A stretch of 64,000 bases of DNA from Oxyruncus cristatus (GCA_013399855.1 VXAY01002085.1:885525-949524); one strand, 5' to 3'; shown: positions 22,575-35,884, numbered from the stretch's first letter. Notes: generated by a model from the sequence alone, not told the origin. Numbers and translations are program-made.

Positions 22575-24170
22575 CACTGGAAATCTTATACATGCTGCTT
22601 TCAGATAATTCTGTCCTGAGTCTGAAATCTTGAACGGGCCAGTAATGTCATATTCCAAAAATGTAATTCAAAGTCTTTTCCAGATGAAGGGCAACAAGGT
22701 AGCTCCTCTGCTTAAGAGAGTTTCATACTCAGGAGGGCAGATGAACAAGGGATGCACAACTGCCTCTTCCCCTCAGCAGAACTAGCAGTAGCAGGGGAAG
22801 GTGCAGAACAGATTTTTCCTCTCACCACCTGATATTCAAATATGATCTTCCTTAGTGTTTTGTAGGCAATGTAGACTGAGCAATAAGGAAAACTCTGAGA
22901 GGCCATTTCCATTAACATACAGAAAATTGGCAGATTCCTTTTCCTTACTGGCTTATATCTCTCCAGAAAAGATGGCAATCATGTTATCAGCAAAGACAGT
23001 AATCATCTCATTTTCATAAGACAGAAGCCTGGGAAAATAAAGATTAATTTATTTTACAGTATATACTTTTTAACTTCAGGAAAAAAAAGATAACAAAAAT
23101 ATTTGGCACTTACTTAATTTGTAGCAGTTTCACTAATTTTAAAATATAAAAAAAAAAAGTTGCACAAGCTTGACATTATACCTATGCAAGCACAGTCCAC
23201 CTTTCAAACCCCAATACAGGAAAAAAAAAATCAGTTATTCATGTACTACATTCAATGTGCAGAAGCTATGAGATTTTTCTTGAAGTCATTCATTCTATGG
23301 CTCCTCTGTATTTAGTTTTTCAGGGGAAAAGAAAGGCTTGTACGGACAGCAACAGTGTATGTTATGCAGTGTTAAAATTTTGGACTGTGTCTCCTTTGTT
23401 GGGCTGTATTAAGTGCCATCATGAGGAAAGATGAGGTCAAGGGGAAAAAAATCATGTAGGATACCACAAAGCCATCCCTTACAGTGCTGAAGCTCATACC
23501 GTCTCTGAGGAAAAGCTGTTAGACAAATACACAGAGGGCATTTGAAAATCATTTTAATAATAAAATATATGTCAGAACCATACTTAAAACTAGATTCCAG
23601 CTCAGTGAACTGTGTTTCATGCATTATACAATGCCAATTACCATGTAAATGGCTATGAAATAAAGCTGAGTGTAATTTAGGAGTTCTGTGTTGCACAAAG
23701 TAAGCATCAGAAAGCACGTGATGCATTAATTTCAAAAAACATGTCATGACATTCAACATTAACATTTACAGAAACTCTGAGGAATAGCAGAAGAGACCAT
23801 TTAAAGTCAATTTTGAATTATGGGACAAAGCTTGTCTTCAACTCGAAGATTATCTTCACTTTCAAAAATATTTCTGGGCTTGAAGACACACCTGAATCTT
23901 TAAGAACTCCTTAAGAACCAAAGAAATAAAACACACTGAAGATTTGGAGACAGTAACAACAGTACAACAGTATCTAGTAACAACAAAAGATTTGAGCTCA
24001 CGTTTTTAGGTATGACATTAGGACTTGATTTTTCTCCTCAAGACAGTGCAGTGATGTGTTCATAAAAATAATATCTGGGTACATGTAAATCTTCGAGTCC
24101 TGCCCCTAAAGTGACTTCAACATCACTAGCTTTATATCTAAGGACAAATGTATAGCATTTGCTATTTAGC

Positions 24171-24360
24171 TTTGTTTTTATGGTTGGGGTTTCTTTGGTT
24201 TAGTTTTTGGTTTTTTTCGGTTGGGTAGCAGGGTTTTGGGTGTGTGTTTGGTGTTTTCAGTTTGTTTGGGGTTTTTTGTATTGTTGGGTTTTTATTGTTT
24301 TTGTTTGGCTGGTTTTGGTTTTGTGGGAGTTTTTTCCTTTGTGTTTTTATTTTATTTTAT
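24171..24360 (+). repeat. Strand-asymmetric T/G-rich low-complexity tract
   Basis: Of the 180 bases at 24181-24360, I count 7 C and 10 A, leaving 163 T or G. The tract is built from irregular TTTGG, GGTTTT and TGTTT words with no fixed period, so it is not a simple microsatellite. Several GGG/GGGG runs occur (24186, 24223, 24231, 24238, 24268, 24286). The complementary strand is extremely A/C-rich. Confidence 0.9.
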
Positions 24361-27300
24361 TATCAACAGAGTTCATCTAAAAGAAGAAAGGCAGAACTAA
24401 AGGTCACAACAGGATAGGAAGAAAAAAAACAATCAAAAAACTGCAAAGATACAATTCCTCTGCTTTCTTAATCTCCTGGGTCCTAGGACTCATTAATGGA
24501 AAAATACATTCCTGTGTCTTCAGACACCTTTTGATGCAAATCATTAGTGTCAGGTCTGCAGCAAGGTAAGGCAAATGACAGTGCAGATGCTCTGGGCACT
24601 TGGCAAAGACTGATGTGGCACATATCAGCCCTGAAGAATATTGCAGCTTTGGGCTGCTATTTGGGATGTAATGGGATCACAGTATGTTAAGAAAAAGTGT
24701 ACTAGAAGTTCCTGTTTGCCTGTAATTCAGGCAAAATTCAATCTCAACTGAATACTGAGTGAAGCTGGAAACATCTGCTAGAGCTGTCATGGGAACTCTA
24801 GTTTTAGAGTAATGTGTGCTGAGGGAGGAGAGAAATGGATGTTCAACAGGTGCCTCATGGAGATGAGTGGCTTTTTCCACATCTTATAAAAAAGAACTTC
24901 ATAAAGACAAAACTTCATTAAGGTCAAGAGTATGTGTGATAACAGAGAAACTTACTTAAAACAGTTCTAATAGAGCAAAAGGTATTATATAAAGAAGAAA
25001 TTTCATATGTTGGAAGTCTTAAGGCAGATGGATCAAAGATACTTGTCACATAGATATATAGGGAAAAGGTAAAGTTCAGGTAAAATCAAGGACAATTACA
25101 GGCCTGAATGATGGAAAAAGTGGTGTTAGAGACACCCAGCATTTTCAGAATTCAGACGATAAAGATGATGTCAGAAATATTTTGGCATACAAGAAATCTA
25201 AGCACCATCAATATGATGGTGAAAGTTACAGAATGGAGTCAGTTCAAGCATCACAATCAAATAAGTTATGGGAGAGTCATTGGAGCCCCTGGTACACAAG
25301 AAACAAAGAAACAAAATCCAACAGAATAAGATCTTCTATAATATTTGGGGACAGATAGATACTGCAGTGTATAGCTTAATTTGTAGGAATAGAATATTGT
25401 AAAAAAAAAAATCAGCTTTTTCCCTACAATAAGAGAACAAAACTAAAATAACTAATTTAAAATAACCCGGAAATTTAAATAAGTTGGTAAACTGGTGGTC
25501 AATGTTGAAATTGTCCCAAACAAAATGAGAAACTGGAAGAAAAATTCCCAAAGTATTGAAGAGTAGTTATATGTAGTTGTATTTTCAGAGACTAGATCTG
25601 TAATTTTAATTGATAATTTTTCAGTAAAGTCAAGAAGTATATATCTTGATCTAAATATAACTTGGTGCCATACCTAATGTTGAGTTACAGCATCCCTTAA
25701 TATCTGAGTCACACCATTAAATTATGTTACAGCTTCTATCAGACAAAATTCTTTGTTAGGTCTTCATTAGTGCATTACATCAATACTACATACAGATGAA
25801 TATAAATGTCACAGATGAATAACTATGAAATCATTAAAGATAAAAATCTCACTTAAATGGTAGATATTACTATTGTAATAAGGTGCAAGAGATATCAGAA
25901 GAGGAAGTGGGTTGGTAAGTAACAAAGCCTGTTATTTCAGCCCTGTGAAAACAAGTTAGCTGCACAGCCTGTATCTAGAGAAAGAAAATTCCCTGTCAGC
26001 TTTCCTTTCTGTGAAGAAAATTAGGCAAGACAAAGTTTGAGCTACTTATTTCTCTGTTTGCGGTAAAGTTGAAAACAGAGCAGCATTTTAAGAACACCCG
26101 GGCAGTGCAGGTTTTGTTTCTGTTTAGCAGATAAGCTGCACTGTGTGAAAGTTTTCACTTTGGAAATTGTTATTGCATCATGCATATGTTACTCTAGAGT
26201 TCCAGAGGAAAAGATAAAGTTATCACCTTAGTTTTTATTTTATTTTTTTTTCCTACAATAGGACATCTATCCTATGTCTCTATCCTGTTTCTTCTCTGTA
26301 AACAGTTACATTGTATTCAATTAGAAAGGCCAGGAGAATAAATAAACTTTGATCTGCCCTTGCAATCACACTGCTTTTAAGCTAAAGGAATCTGGGTGTT
26401 TCCACTCTGCCCTGAGCAGCTTTAAAAGCGAGAGTGGAAGGTGACAACATAAACTGTTACAATAACTCTCTTAGGAGCTGCCTTGCTGCAGATGGATTCT
26501 GATAGCAATGTGTTTGTCAGACTTCTAGCACTCTTACAATCCATCAGCTAAGGACTGTCTTGGGTGAGTGTCCTGAGTGCTGATCACAGCAACTGCATAG
26601 TAAACTGTTTCTAATCTGACCTAACGGCCATGAATAGATTTTATTGCTTAATCAAGACATTGTGCTATTAAATACCCTGGCAAGGTTGATTTTTCTGTTT
26701 TTGTTTTTTCTTTTCTGAAATATTGTATTAATGTGAATGGCAAATATTCATTGTGTCTGAAAAAAAGTTAGTAATTGCAAAAGGTAAAGGCCATATCATA
26801 ATCTCAAATTGAAAAATTCTGTTACTACAGATTAGATGCTTGGAAATCATTTGATGTCGAGTAAGAAGTAATATCTTTTTCTTCCTGCCCCCTAGGACAA
26901 AATATTGAATAAAAACATTTAATTAAGGCTAATCTCTAGGCTACTGAATTGTCTCCAGTAAATGGCCACCTCTACTGACTTCTGCTCATTTTGGGAAATT
27001 AATTGAAAGCAATTATGTCTTAGAACTGTTTTGTCTTTCTGTTTAATAAGTCAATTCCTATGCAGGTCTCCTACCTCTTAATGATGATATTTTATCTTGT
27101 AATCAGTGTATGAGCTGTTCTTTATATTGATATGTACTTCAAGCTGTGTCTACTTGTTACCCTTCTGTAAAGATAAAGAACATCCTATTTGAATAGGGAC
27201 AAACTCTACACAGAGTGTAGAAATTCAGTGTGAGTATGTTGCAGAAGAACTAGCAGAGGTATTATATGGCTGCATTTAATAATAGTCTGATTTTATTTCT

Positions 27301-27417
27301 TTAAGTGACACTGTGGTTGTATGTGTGTGTATATATCCATATGTGTGTATATTAATGCAGGTGGAGAGGAGGAGAGTGAGAGCATCGTAGTTAACATCTG
27401 TCATTAGGAAAAGGACA

Positions 27418-27459
27418 CACCACCCTGGTGGTGGTACATACTGCACCCTGGCAGTATGT
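27418..27459. repeat. Two adjacent perfect inverted repeats
   Basis: CACCACC at 27418-27424 pairs with GGTGGTG at 27427-27433 across a 2-base centre. Directly after it, ACATACTGC at 27436-27444 pairs with GCAGTATGT at 27451-27459 across ACCCTG. Both arms are exact. The pair would give two neighbouring short hairpins. Confidence 0.85.
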
Positions 27460-29698
27460 TATGATTTGGAGAGGAGTAATACCTATACTTTAGATCCGGT
27501 CTCTGAAAAATGACAGAGATCTTATTCCTAATTTTGGATAGGATTTTTGACCCCCAAACTGGATAAAAACCACATCAATATTAAATATCTTTCTACATTA
27601 GCATGTCATATCTCAGAACTGAGACTCCTTTCACTGAAAGGTCCTTGGAGAAAAGGAATATTCCCTTTGGGAAAGTATTTAGTGTCACATCTTTAAGCAA
27701 ACACGTAGTTTCAATGACTTCATCGGAATCTCTGGCTTGCACATTTAAATTCAAAACTCCAAAACAGTACGAAAGTAAGTACTCTTATCAGGCTTGTATA
27801 TGAAAGCCCTGGGTGCTTTCTCAAGCCTTACCTTTCATTATATTATAGTATTTTTCAGTTGTAAGAACTGCAAAAAATCCCTTTAAAATTTAAACCCAGG
27901 ATGGTTGTTTCAAAATGTCAGCAAGATTCTAAAGTGCAACAAGACAGGAAAATAGATCTGGCAGCTGAGAACGGTCTCAGATGTGTTTAACTGTAGTGCC
28001 TAAAAATCTTTCACCATTTTGTCATATAATGAACAGACATATCTACTCTTTGAACAAAATCCAAGATGTACCACCATAAAGGATAGATAGCCCACCTGAT
28101 GATGCTTTGCTGGAGGCAAGCTGAATGTTCATCCCAAGTACAAATATGTGCACAAACCATTATAAGATTAATATTTTCTTCATGATTCACGAAACCAGAT
28201 TCTCTCATGATATACACCACAGTTTAACCTTTGCTTAATTTTTGCAGTATATTTAAGTACATTGCTGAATCAGTGCCTCAATTAGAATAATTACTGATGG
28301 CATTTGAGCTGTATCAGCTGGAAGCTGGAGGGCAAGGCAAGGTTCAGTTTTCCCCAATATTACCCTTGAAAGAATTGCACAGGCTTGTGACTGCTAGAGG
28401 TACCCAAACCCACCAGATTCCAGGACAGAGGGGATTTTTTCCATCCCCCTCTGATTTTTCATATAAGATTCTCAAAAGAATACAGTAGTTGAGTAAAAAC
28501 ATTCCTTCTAGTGGATTCTGCTTGAGAGACCCATAGTCTCTAAGAGTAAACTTGTCTACTGGATCTGATATTAAATGATTGAATTTAACTCTTACACTGA
28601 GAGTAGCTGAAGGTTTTGAAACTTTCTGCTTCACATAGAATCAAGAATGTTTCATACACACACACAGAGGACACTGTCATCTTCAACCTGCACTATAACC
28701 AGTTGTTGGTCCTAGAGTTGTGGGTCTCCAGCTGTCCACTCAGTCCCACGCTTCCCTCTTAGACTGGCCCTCGGCATAACCTCCCACCCCTCAGCTAAGC
28801 TGGCTTGCTGTTCATCTGTGCTCATGCACACAAACCTCTAACACAGAGTGCACACACACTCAAAAGAGTTGGAAATGGGATCCAGTGAGATGGCAGGATA
28901 AACCATGCTGAAGTTCATAGATCAGTCAGTCAAGCGTGCTGACCAGTAACTTGTTTGTGCATCATCAGTCCCTTTTATTTTCCTTTTACTTTCTCATGTT
29001 TGCGTCTCTCTTACCTAACTTGCTACTCCCCACAAGCAATCCTTAAGACATCCCATAAAAGGTTTTACATGACCCCAAAATGCTCTTCCCCACTGCATCC
29101 TATAGGCAGGAGTTCACTTTATTTTACATGGTAGTGCAAAGGGAGATTCTTTCACTGATTCTTACTGCTGGGTTATAAACCAGGTTCAGTGGTCCAGTCC
29201 TTCTCTTTTGATAATTTTAGGGACAGGTGACTTAGTGTTCTGTTATTTTCACTGATTAAAATTTCACTGATGAAGCTACTAGAAGTCCTCCACCAGTCAC
29301 TTGTTCCCCTGATTCTCCATTGATCTTCATCCTCTGCCTCTTGTAGGTGCGGGCATGCTTTGCTCTGCCCACTGTATATATGAGGTATTTTAGGGGCCTG
29401 TGTTAGGCAACAGAGACAGAAATGCACATATACTAACTCCCAGTCTACACCAGTAAACTACCACCATAGAAGTTTTCAGTAAGATACAAGAATATGAGAA
29501 AGACACAAGTTGTATAATAGTAAGACTTTGGTAACTTAAGAGTCACTGGTCTTGCATACAGTCAGGCATTTTACCTTCTGCCTGACATCAGTTACATTTC
29601 CTAAATACTCTGAATCTGGGCATACACATTATGAGCACCCCTTCTGAACTTTGGAAAGGATTTAGGTCAGAGATTAATGTACTTTTGGAACAAAAAGT

Positions 29699-29764
29699 TA
29701 TGTTAATCCTTGCAGCATTGTCTATTGATAATATGTTAATCCTTGCAGTATTGTCTGTGGATAA
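29699..29764 (+). repeat. 33-bp tandem duplication, two copies
   Basis: TATGTTAATCCTTGCAG begins both copies, at 29699-29731 and 29732-29764. The copies differ at three positions. Because 33 is divisible by three, the duplication preserves frame and gives two near-identical 11-residue units (MLILAALSIDN, MLILAVLSVDN) in a short open stretch at 29631-29861. That stretch has no other protein-like support. Confidence 0.9.
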
Positions 29765-30450
29765 TTTAAAGAAGCCAAGAAAAAGGAATGAATTTTGCTC
29801 TAGAGAAAAAAACCCATGTAATGACAGTTTCTTTTGTCAGCTAACCAACCTACTAGGCTGATGTAGCTACTACAGAAAACAAACCAAAATGATTCTCACT
29901 GACCTAGATTGTGAAGACATGTGTGTTTGGAAACGCTTGCTAGTTAAGACTAAGAACTATAGGGAATCAAATCCTAAAATGTGGTTTAGTGATTTTACAT
30001 GTGGATGGATGTGTTTAATGCTCTCCAGCAGAGGAGAGAAAACATACTTTTAATTTTGAGGCAGTAGCAGATTACATTGCTACCAGTAAAAGAACACTCT
30101 CTAAGAGTATTTAAGGACAATAATTGAAGATGTCTGAGAAATGAGGACATCACTACGAGCTTCTGTAATATGGAGAGCAGGTGAAAGCCACCAAGAAAAC
30201 ATCAGCAGTACCGCCACCAAATTCCAGAGATGAGGAACAGCTGGCATTACGCCATTAAGTTATGTGATAACTATTCTGTCACGTAATATTCCTTTGCAGT
30301 TGGTAGCATTAGATCATCAAACTTGCCTTCATAAACTTGAAGTGTTCATCCATTCAAGGGCTAGGTTTTCAGTTGCTTCAACCTGCAAATCTTCACAGAC
30401 AGCACTGGAAGCACCAGACTAGGGCTTACTGAGACCTACTTTAAATTGTG

Positions 30451-30481
<31 letters not shown>

Positions 30482-30491
30482 TATATATATG
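30451..30491. repeat. (AT)n(AC)n(AT)n compound microsatellite
   Basis: About eleven AT units, then four AC units, then five AT units. A typical length-variable dinucleotide tract. Confidence 0.93.
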
Positions 30492-30544
30492 TTCTGAACA
30501 TTTACCCAAACTGATAAATTATCCAGTTTTTCAGTATTTTCTGT

Positions 30545-30556
30545 GTGCACGTGCAC
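30545..30556. promoter_or_regulatory. 12-bp perfect palindrome centred on a CACGTG E-box
   Basis: GTGCACGTGCAC is its own reverse complement and contains CACGTG at 30548-30553. CACGTG is the preferred site of Myc/Max, USF and CLOCK-type bHLH factors. The sequence match is certain; regulatory function is only inferred. Confidence 0.3.
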
Positions 30557-32806
30557 GAGTTTAGCCCACCCTGAGGGGTTTTTTATTATTAATTTCATAA
30601 ATGGTACCAGCGCAGTTTCTCTGGGTTTGTATACTTACATTGCATAGTTTTTTTAAAGTAAATTTACCACTAAAAGTGAATAATACCTTCTTTTTTCTTT
30701 TTTTTTTAAGAAGTGAATAATTCCCCCATCTCACAAATCTCTACTTTGAAACCCAACAAGCCATAGGGTTTAGATGTTTGCTTTAAGAATAAATACAGGA
30801 TATCTATGGATCAATATTTCATGGTTGGAATCAACTCTGGTTCAGTGTGAAGTAAAAATCTTCAAAGAGTTCAGTTACTCTCGGTGCAATAGTTAAAAGT
30901 AATCAGTTCACATTATTTGCAAGCTGCTAAGTTCACTCTTTAGAGGTTATGCATCTCCCAGATAAAAGCTGCTAAAGGAACTTTTCCTCTCTGCTGCTGC
31001 ACTGTTCTGAGATTCTTAAATGAACCAACACTGACAAAAGGTTCTTCACTGTTAGCGAATATAGCCCAATGCACTTGAAAGACAGTAGATTAATTCCTGG
31101 AATTTTAGTCAGAAGTCAAAAATAGTTGAAGATCACTTCAACTTTGAAACTCATTATGTATGATTGTTCTTTCAAGCAACTGTCCATAGTAAGGAGGGTT
31201 TTCTAGTCTCAGCTACTACCTCAACTGACAAAAGCAAAAGGAACTGTGGAAACACAGAGCCTGCAATGGAGTTGCTGCTTTGCCATTACTAATAAACGCA
31301 ACTTTGAGCACCATCCAAAGCAATCAATGGAATAAATAAAGAGTAATAAAAAGAAAGTTAAAGCAGGCAGTGCAAAACTTCATCCATTTTACATGAATCT
31401 AACATTTCTGACTTCTAGGGATCAATTCTTCATTGTCACATTAATGAAAGAGTACTTGGTTCCCAAAGTGCATGAGAGCAGTGGAGGGATAAATTCTCTC
31501 TTGGGTGAACTCATGTCTCTTCAAAGGAGCTATGGACATTTACAATGCCTCTGGTTCTGGTATAGGGATAAGGATTTTACTGCCTGATATGGTAGTCAAG
31601 TTTGGCAAAGTGAATGCAGAATTAGGGATAAAACACAAATACCATTTTTTTCATGGCTTTGTTGTGATCCTTGTTATGTAATTGCATCACATTGGCTGGA
31701 ATTATTCAAGGATCATATATGAATGCATGCATTTGTAAGCAAAATAACCACATATCTATACATGTATCAGCTAACTCTTTTCCAGCCCTCTGCTATTAAA
31801 AATAAGTATGTTTTCTTGCAATTATTAGTAAATTTTGCTTTGATGGGCCAAAAAGGCTCAGCTGAAAAATTATACTGGTATTAGATTTTTGAAACTGTGG
31901 AGCATAAGGTATTCTCTTCCTCTTGAATTCCCAGTTTAATTACATTATACTAGGCATGCTGACAACACAAAAAGCATCTTTTCAATAAACACTTTTAGTC
32001 TGTACAAAACAGAATAGCAATCGAGAGCTCTGTGGTCCCATAGTCTTTTACACAGTGTTTTGAGGTTACTCCTGCTCATTAGAAAAACACACATGAATAA
32101 TTTAGGAAAAATGAAAAGAGAATCTAAGCGTCCTGTATCCTAGCTGAACATTCCAATGCTTTTTGTTGGCATGTAGTAACCACTGCCTACTGCAATGGAT
32201 ATTTTAGAAATGTGAGTATGTACTTCTGTCATTTGTTGAGTCAGCCAGCCAGAATAGATTTTTGGGTTTAGTTTTGACAAAAACTAAACTAACTTCATCA
32301 GTATCTTGTGCAACTGAACTTACTCAGTCTTATTGAGGTTGATTTTCATCCGATCTAACTGTGCTTTGCAAAAATGAGAAAGCCAATCATCAACTGTAAA
32401 AACGAATATGGAAAATGGGGTTTCATTTTAATTCTTTTTTAAGTGGGGGCATCAGACGTCAAGACTGGAGTATGCTAAGTATAGATTATAACCTCTCCTC
32501 TGTACCAGTCAGTCAGAGTTACTCCTGAGTGCAAAAGGCAAGGAGTCCTCCTCTTTTAAGTGGCGAATTGACTTAATCCAAGCTCTACTGAGCAACTCAA
32601 ATTAGCAAATTAATCACCCAGAATGTGAAATATATTGCACCAAACTGTTCCTTTTGCTTGCAAAAAGACCAAATTTGCTAGAACATGCTAGCAGAATTCC
32701 ATTGTTCTTGTGGTGCAGAAGCTGTTGCAAAAGTGTGGAAGTTGCTAATGCATGTTGGGCTGAATTTGCAGATACTTTGCATCTGGAGAAGGGAAATGCA
32801 CCACCT

Positions 32807-32826
32807 CTGACGCCAGTGGGCGTCAG
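32807..32826. promoter_or_regulatory. Inverted repeat of CREB/ATF half-sites
   Basis: CTGACGCC at 32807-32814 and GGCGTCAG at 32819-32826 are exact reverse complements separated by AGTG. Each arm carries a TGACG/CGTCA core, the half-site bound by CREB/ATF bZIP proteins. Three CpG dinucleotides are retained in otherwise CpG-poor DNA. The structure is seen directly; binding is inferred. Confidence 0.3.
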
Positions 32827-35800
32827 CATGACATGTGACACATGATGTTTGGTATCACAAGGGAGGAAGTGACTTCCCAGTCATTCTGATGCATTCAAGT
32901 TTTCTACAGATCTTCTAGACACTTCAGTTTCTACTTCTGCACGAGCCTGGAAACATGATTCAGCCTTCACAGATGATGACGTGTTCCAGTCTAATTCATT
33001 CTCAATTCATTTTGGGTTTGCTAAATTAAGTTTTCCCTCTGCAGCCCCTTCAGAGCTCATTTCAGGAGGATTCTTCTACCTGTTTTTCTTACAACATCAG
33101 AAAAGGCAGAAAGTATGTCTATTTACCTAGCAGTTTAGCTTCATTTGATCACCTCTCTGTTAGAGAAAGGAAACACTTTGTATTTGATATTAATGGCAGA
33201 ACTGCCAGTGATGTGAGGTGGGCATGAGGATGGAAATTTATTTTCTGTGGGGTTTTTTTAAGTTTTCTTTTTTTAATTTGAATAAAACTTTTCATCCTCA
33301 ATCAAAATCTTTTGGGGCTGACAGATGGACCTGATTTTTTCCCAGCTCATAGTAGGTTAAATCAGGTGATTTAACTGCAGATTAGAGTGAAAGGAGACTT
33401 AATCACACAATTTTTGAAGAGGTAGTTCCCTCAATGCAGCACTCAGGAGGTGTGCTAATAACTGCTCAATAACAAAGATTATGCATGATTTACCCTCTCT
33501 GAATACTAGCTTAGAGTTCCTAAAAGCAGCAAGCATTGCTTATAGGTGCGTATATTTGGTTTGGGCCTTTTTTTTTTTTTCTGTCAGAAAGGTGTGAAGG
33601 ATACTTCCTTGACTTAGATGGAATAAAAATAAGTGCATCTTACTGTGATTCTGAAATAAAATCTGCTTTGATGCAGGATACTAGAATACATATGAGAGAG
33701 CACTGTTCTTGTCATAAAAGCTGGCAGCTGAGCTTTCATTACCTAGTCACAAAAAATGACATCTGGACTGAGACAAAGTCAGACACATAGATGAGGAGTT
33801 AAAAATCACTAGATCACAGAAAAAAAAAAAAAAAGAGAGGTAAAACTGTGACCAACAGGTGATAAATGCCAAAGACAAGGGGAGTAAATTTCCTTGCCAA
33901 GGGATATAACCCTGAAGAGCAAAGAATTCAGGTCTCTAAGGCCTACAGATAAACTCTTTTCTATATGAGACTAATCATAGATTTATCTGTGTCAAAATGG
34001 ATAAAAATATGTGCATCCAAATGTCTGAGTTCTACAGCCACTGAATGGAGCTCTGCAACGCCCAGTGGTAGCATTCAGGCCAATATTGCTAGAAGCTAAA
34101 AAGAAATTAGCAGCATGGGCCTGATACATCTCCTCCTGAAATAAAGTAGAAGCTTTCCACTCACATTTATGAGAGCTAGATTAAGTCTGATATTTATTTC
34201 CAAGATCCAGTACACTAACCATGCTCAATATTGTCTTTTTGGTACAGATCCAATTCATACCTAAGCTTTTAATTTACAAATGACATGACTCCAAGAGCTA
34301 CCACAAAAAAAAAAAGGGTTTCTACCCTTCCCTCTCCATCCAGCCTCATGGGCCCCAGGTACAAAGTGCTTAAAGTAATTCAGATACTAATATTATGTGT
34401 CTTCTTTGTCTTTATGTCTGTCAAATATTGTAGAAATTTATTTTACTAAGAGGAAATGTGCTTAATAATCAATTGAACCATTGCACTTTATAAACTGAAT
34501 CATACAAAGTGACTAATGTGGTTTGAGATAAAAAACCAAGGAGGCTGGAGATTGGAGGGAATGATTTTGGATTTACAAGTACACATTTTAGCATGTAACT
34601 GTAAGTATCAGACCACCCAACAGTTGTATTTATTGTTGGATTTTGCTATCTAATTACAAAAACATAGTAATGTTAACACTTTATGGAGGCAACAGGCTCC
34701 TGCTCTTGCCAAACGTTGCAGAAGTTATTAATATTTAGGAGGGGAGGTATTGTACAAAGACCCTGTGAGTATCAACTCTATTCATATTAATTTGCATTTT
34801 ACATACAAAAATACCATCTTAATATCTATCCAAATGAACACTGGAAAGGGAGCAGATTGCAAATCTTTGGTTCAGTACTTATTTTAAGGACTAGTAAAAT
34901 ATTTCTAATGCATTTTTAATACTCATTGGTATTCACCTCCTCACAATCAGTGAAACAGTCCACTGCTAATACAGAATGAAGTATTGTTTTACCTGCAAAA
35001 AAAGATGTTATTGCTTTAAACAGGCTTGGACAAATCAGCTGCTTAAATCTTAACTGTGCTAGGCAAAAGGCTGAAAGATGGTTTATCACTGTCTGCAACT
35101 GGTGTGCTACCAGCCAATTTCATTCGTGTTGAGCTGGCATTCAAGAATTAGCTACAACGATGGAAAAAGATCCTTATTTAATTTGTAGTCCAACTAATTG
35201 TTTCATGGTTTATGAGTTCAGCATTTCAACAAACAGGAACAAAGCCTAATTCTGTTCAGAAACTACTTGCTTGAAAACAAATATTGTAAGGGCTTCAAAA
35301 TTTAGTTTTCTGTCTAATTGAAAACAAGACTATTATTTTTAATATCCCAATTAAAACCTTTTCTGTCTTAAAATATTGGAGTGGGGAAAACATTGCAAAA
35401 ATAATGTTTTGAAAGCATTAACAGCTAAATGCAATTCTTACAGTGAAAATGTCTGCTTTCTACAAAAAAACTACAGACAAGGGATGTCTTTCTGGGAATC
35501 AGGAAGGAGGTGTTCTCAAAATAAAATTGGTCCTGTTTCACTGAGTTATTACCCAAAACCTGCAGTGATTGTTCAAAATATCGTGTTGTTGTGTCTTTCA
35601 TTTGCCAGTGAATGCTCTGCTGAATTCCATCATCATAATCCAGGTTGACTTAAATGCAGTTGCCAGGTTCACAAACTGGAACATCCTCTTGAAAGGCAGC
35701 ATTTTATTTTTCTTCTATTTTTAAATACCATCCAAACGATGATCAGGGTAGCTATTTTTCTTGAATTCTTTTTCAGAGGTGTAAATGTAAACACAGTAAT

Positions 35801-35848
35801 TAAGGGATCGGGAAGTACATGTGCAGTCAGCACAGAATGATCCACTTT

Positions 35849-35884
35849 ATCTGCTATTCTGAAAGAATCTGCTGTTCTGAAAGA
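35849..35884. repeat. 18-bp tandem duplication, two copies
   Basis: ATCTGCTATTCTGAAAGA at 35849-35866 is followed by ATCTGCTGTTCTGAAAGA at 35867-35884, with one difference. On the minus strand it adds a repeated six-residue unit to a short open stretch that is not otherwise gene-like. Confidence 0.9.

Larger units (their letters stand above)
18021..24170. other. Non-coding DNA, about 6 kb, no supported gene
   Basis: I see no gene with recognisable domains. The longest frames are 123 codons (20173-20544, minus) and 118 codons (23409-23765, minus), neither resembling a known protein. The 21110-21640 part is somewhat GC-richer, with overlapping frames on both strands, but I cannot assign it. 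Segments near 18570-18795 (plus, 70 codons) and 21975-22180 (plus, 63 codons after an AG) could be non-coding exons or old repeats; nothing decides this. Confidence 0.5.
24361..30450. other. Non-coding DNA, about 6 kb, no supported gene
   Basis: No frame exceeds about 96 codons and none has a recognised domain. The 26330-26620 segment is less AT-rich but shows no frame I can assign. Short structured elements within the block are listed separately (27418-27459 and 29699-29764). Confidence 0.55.
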
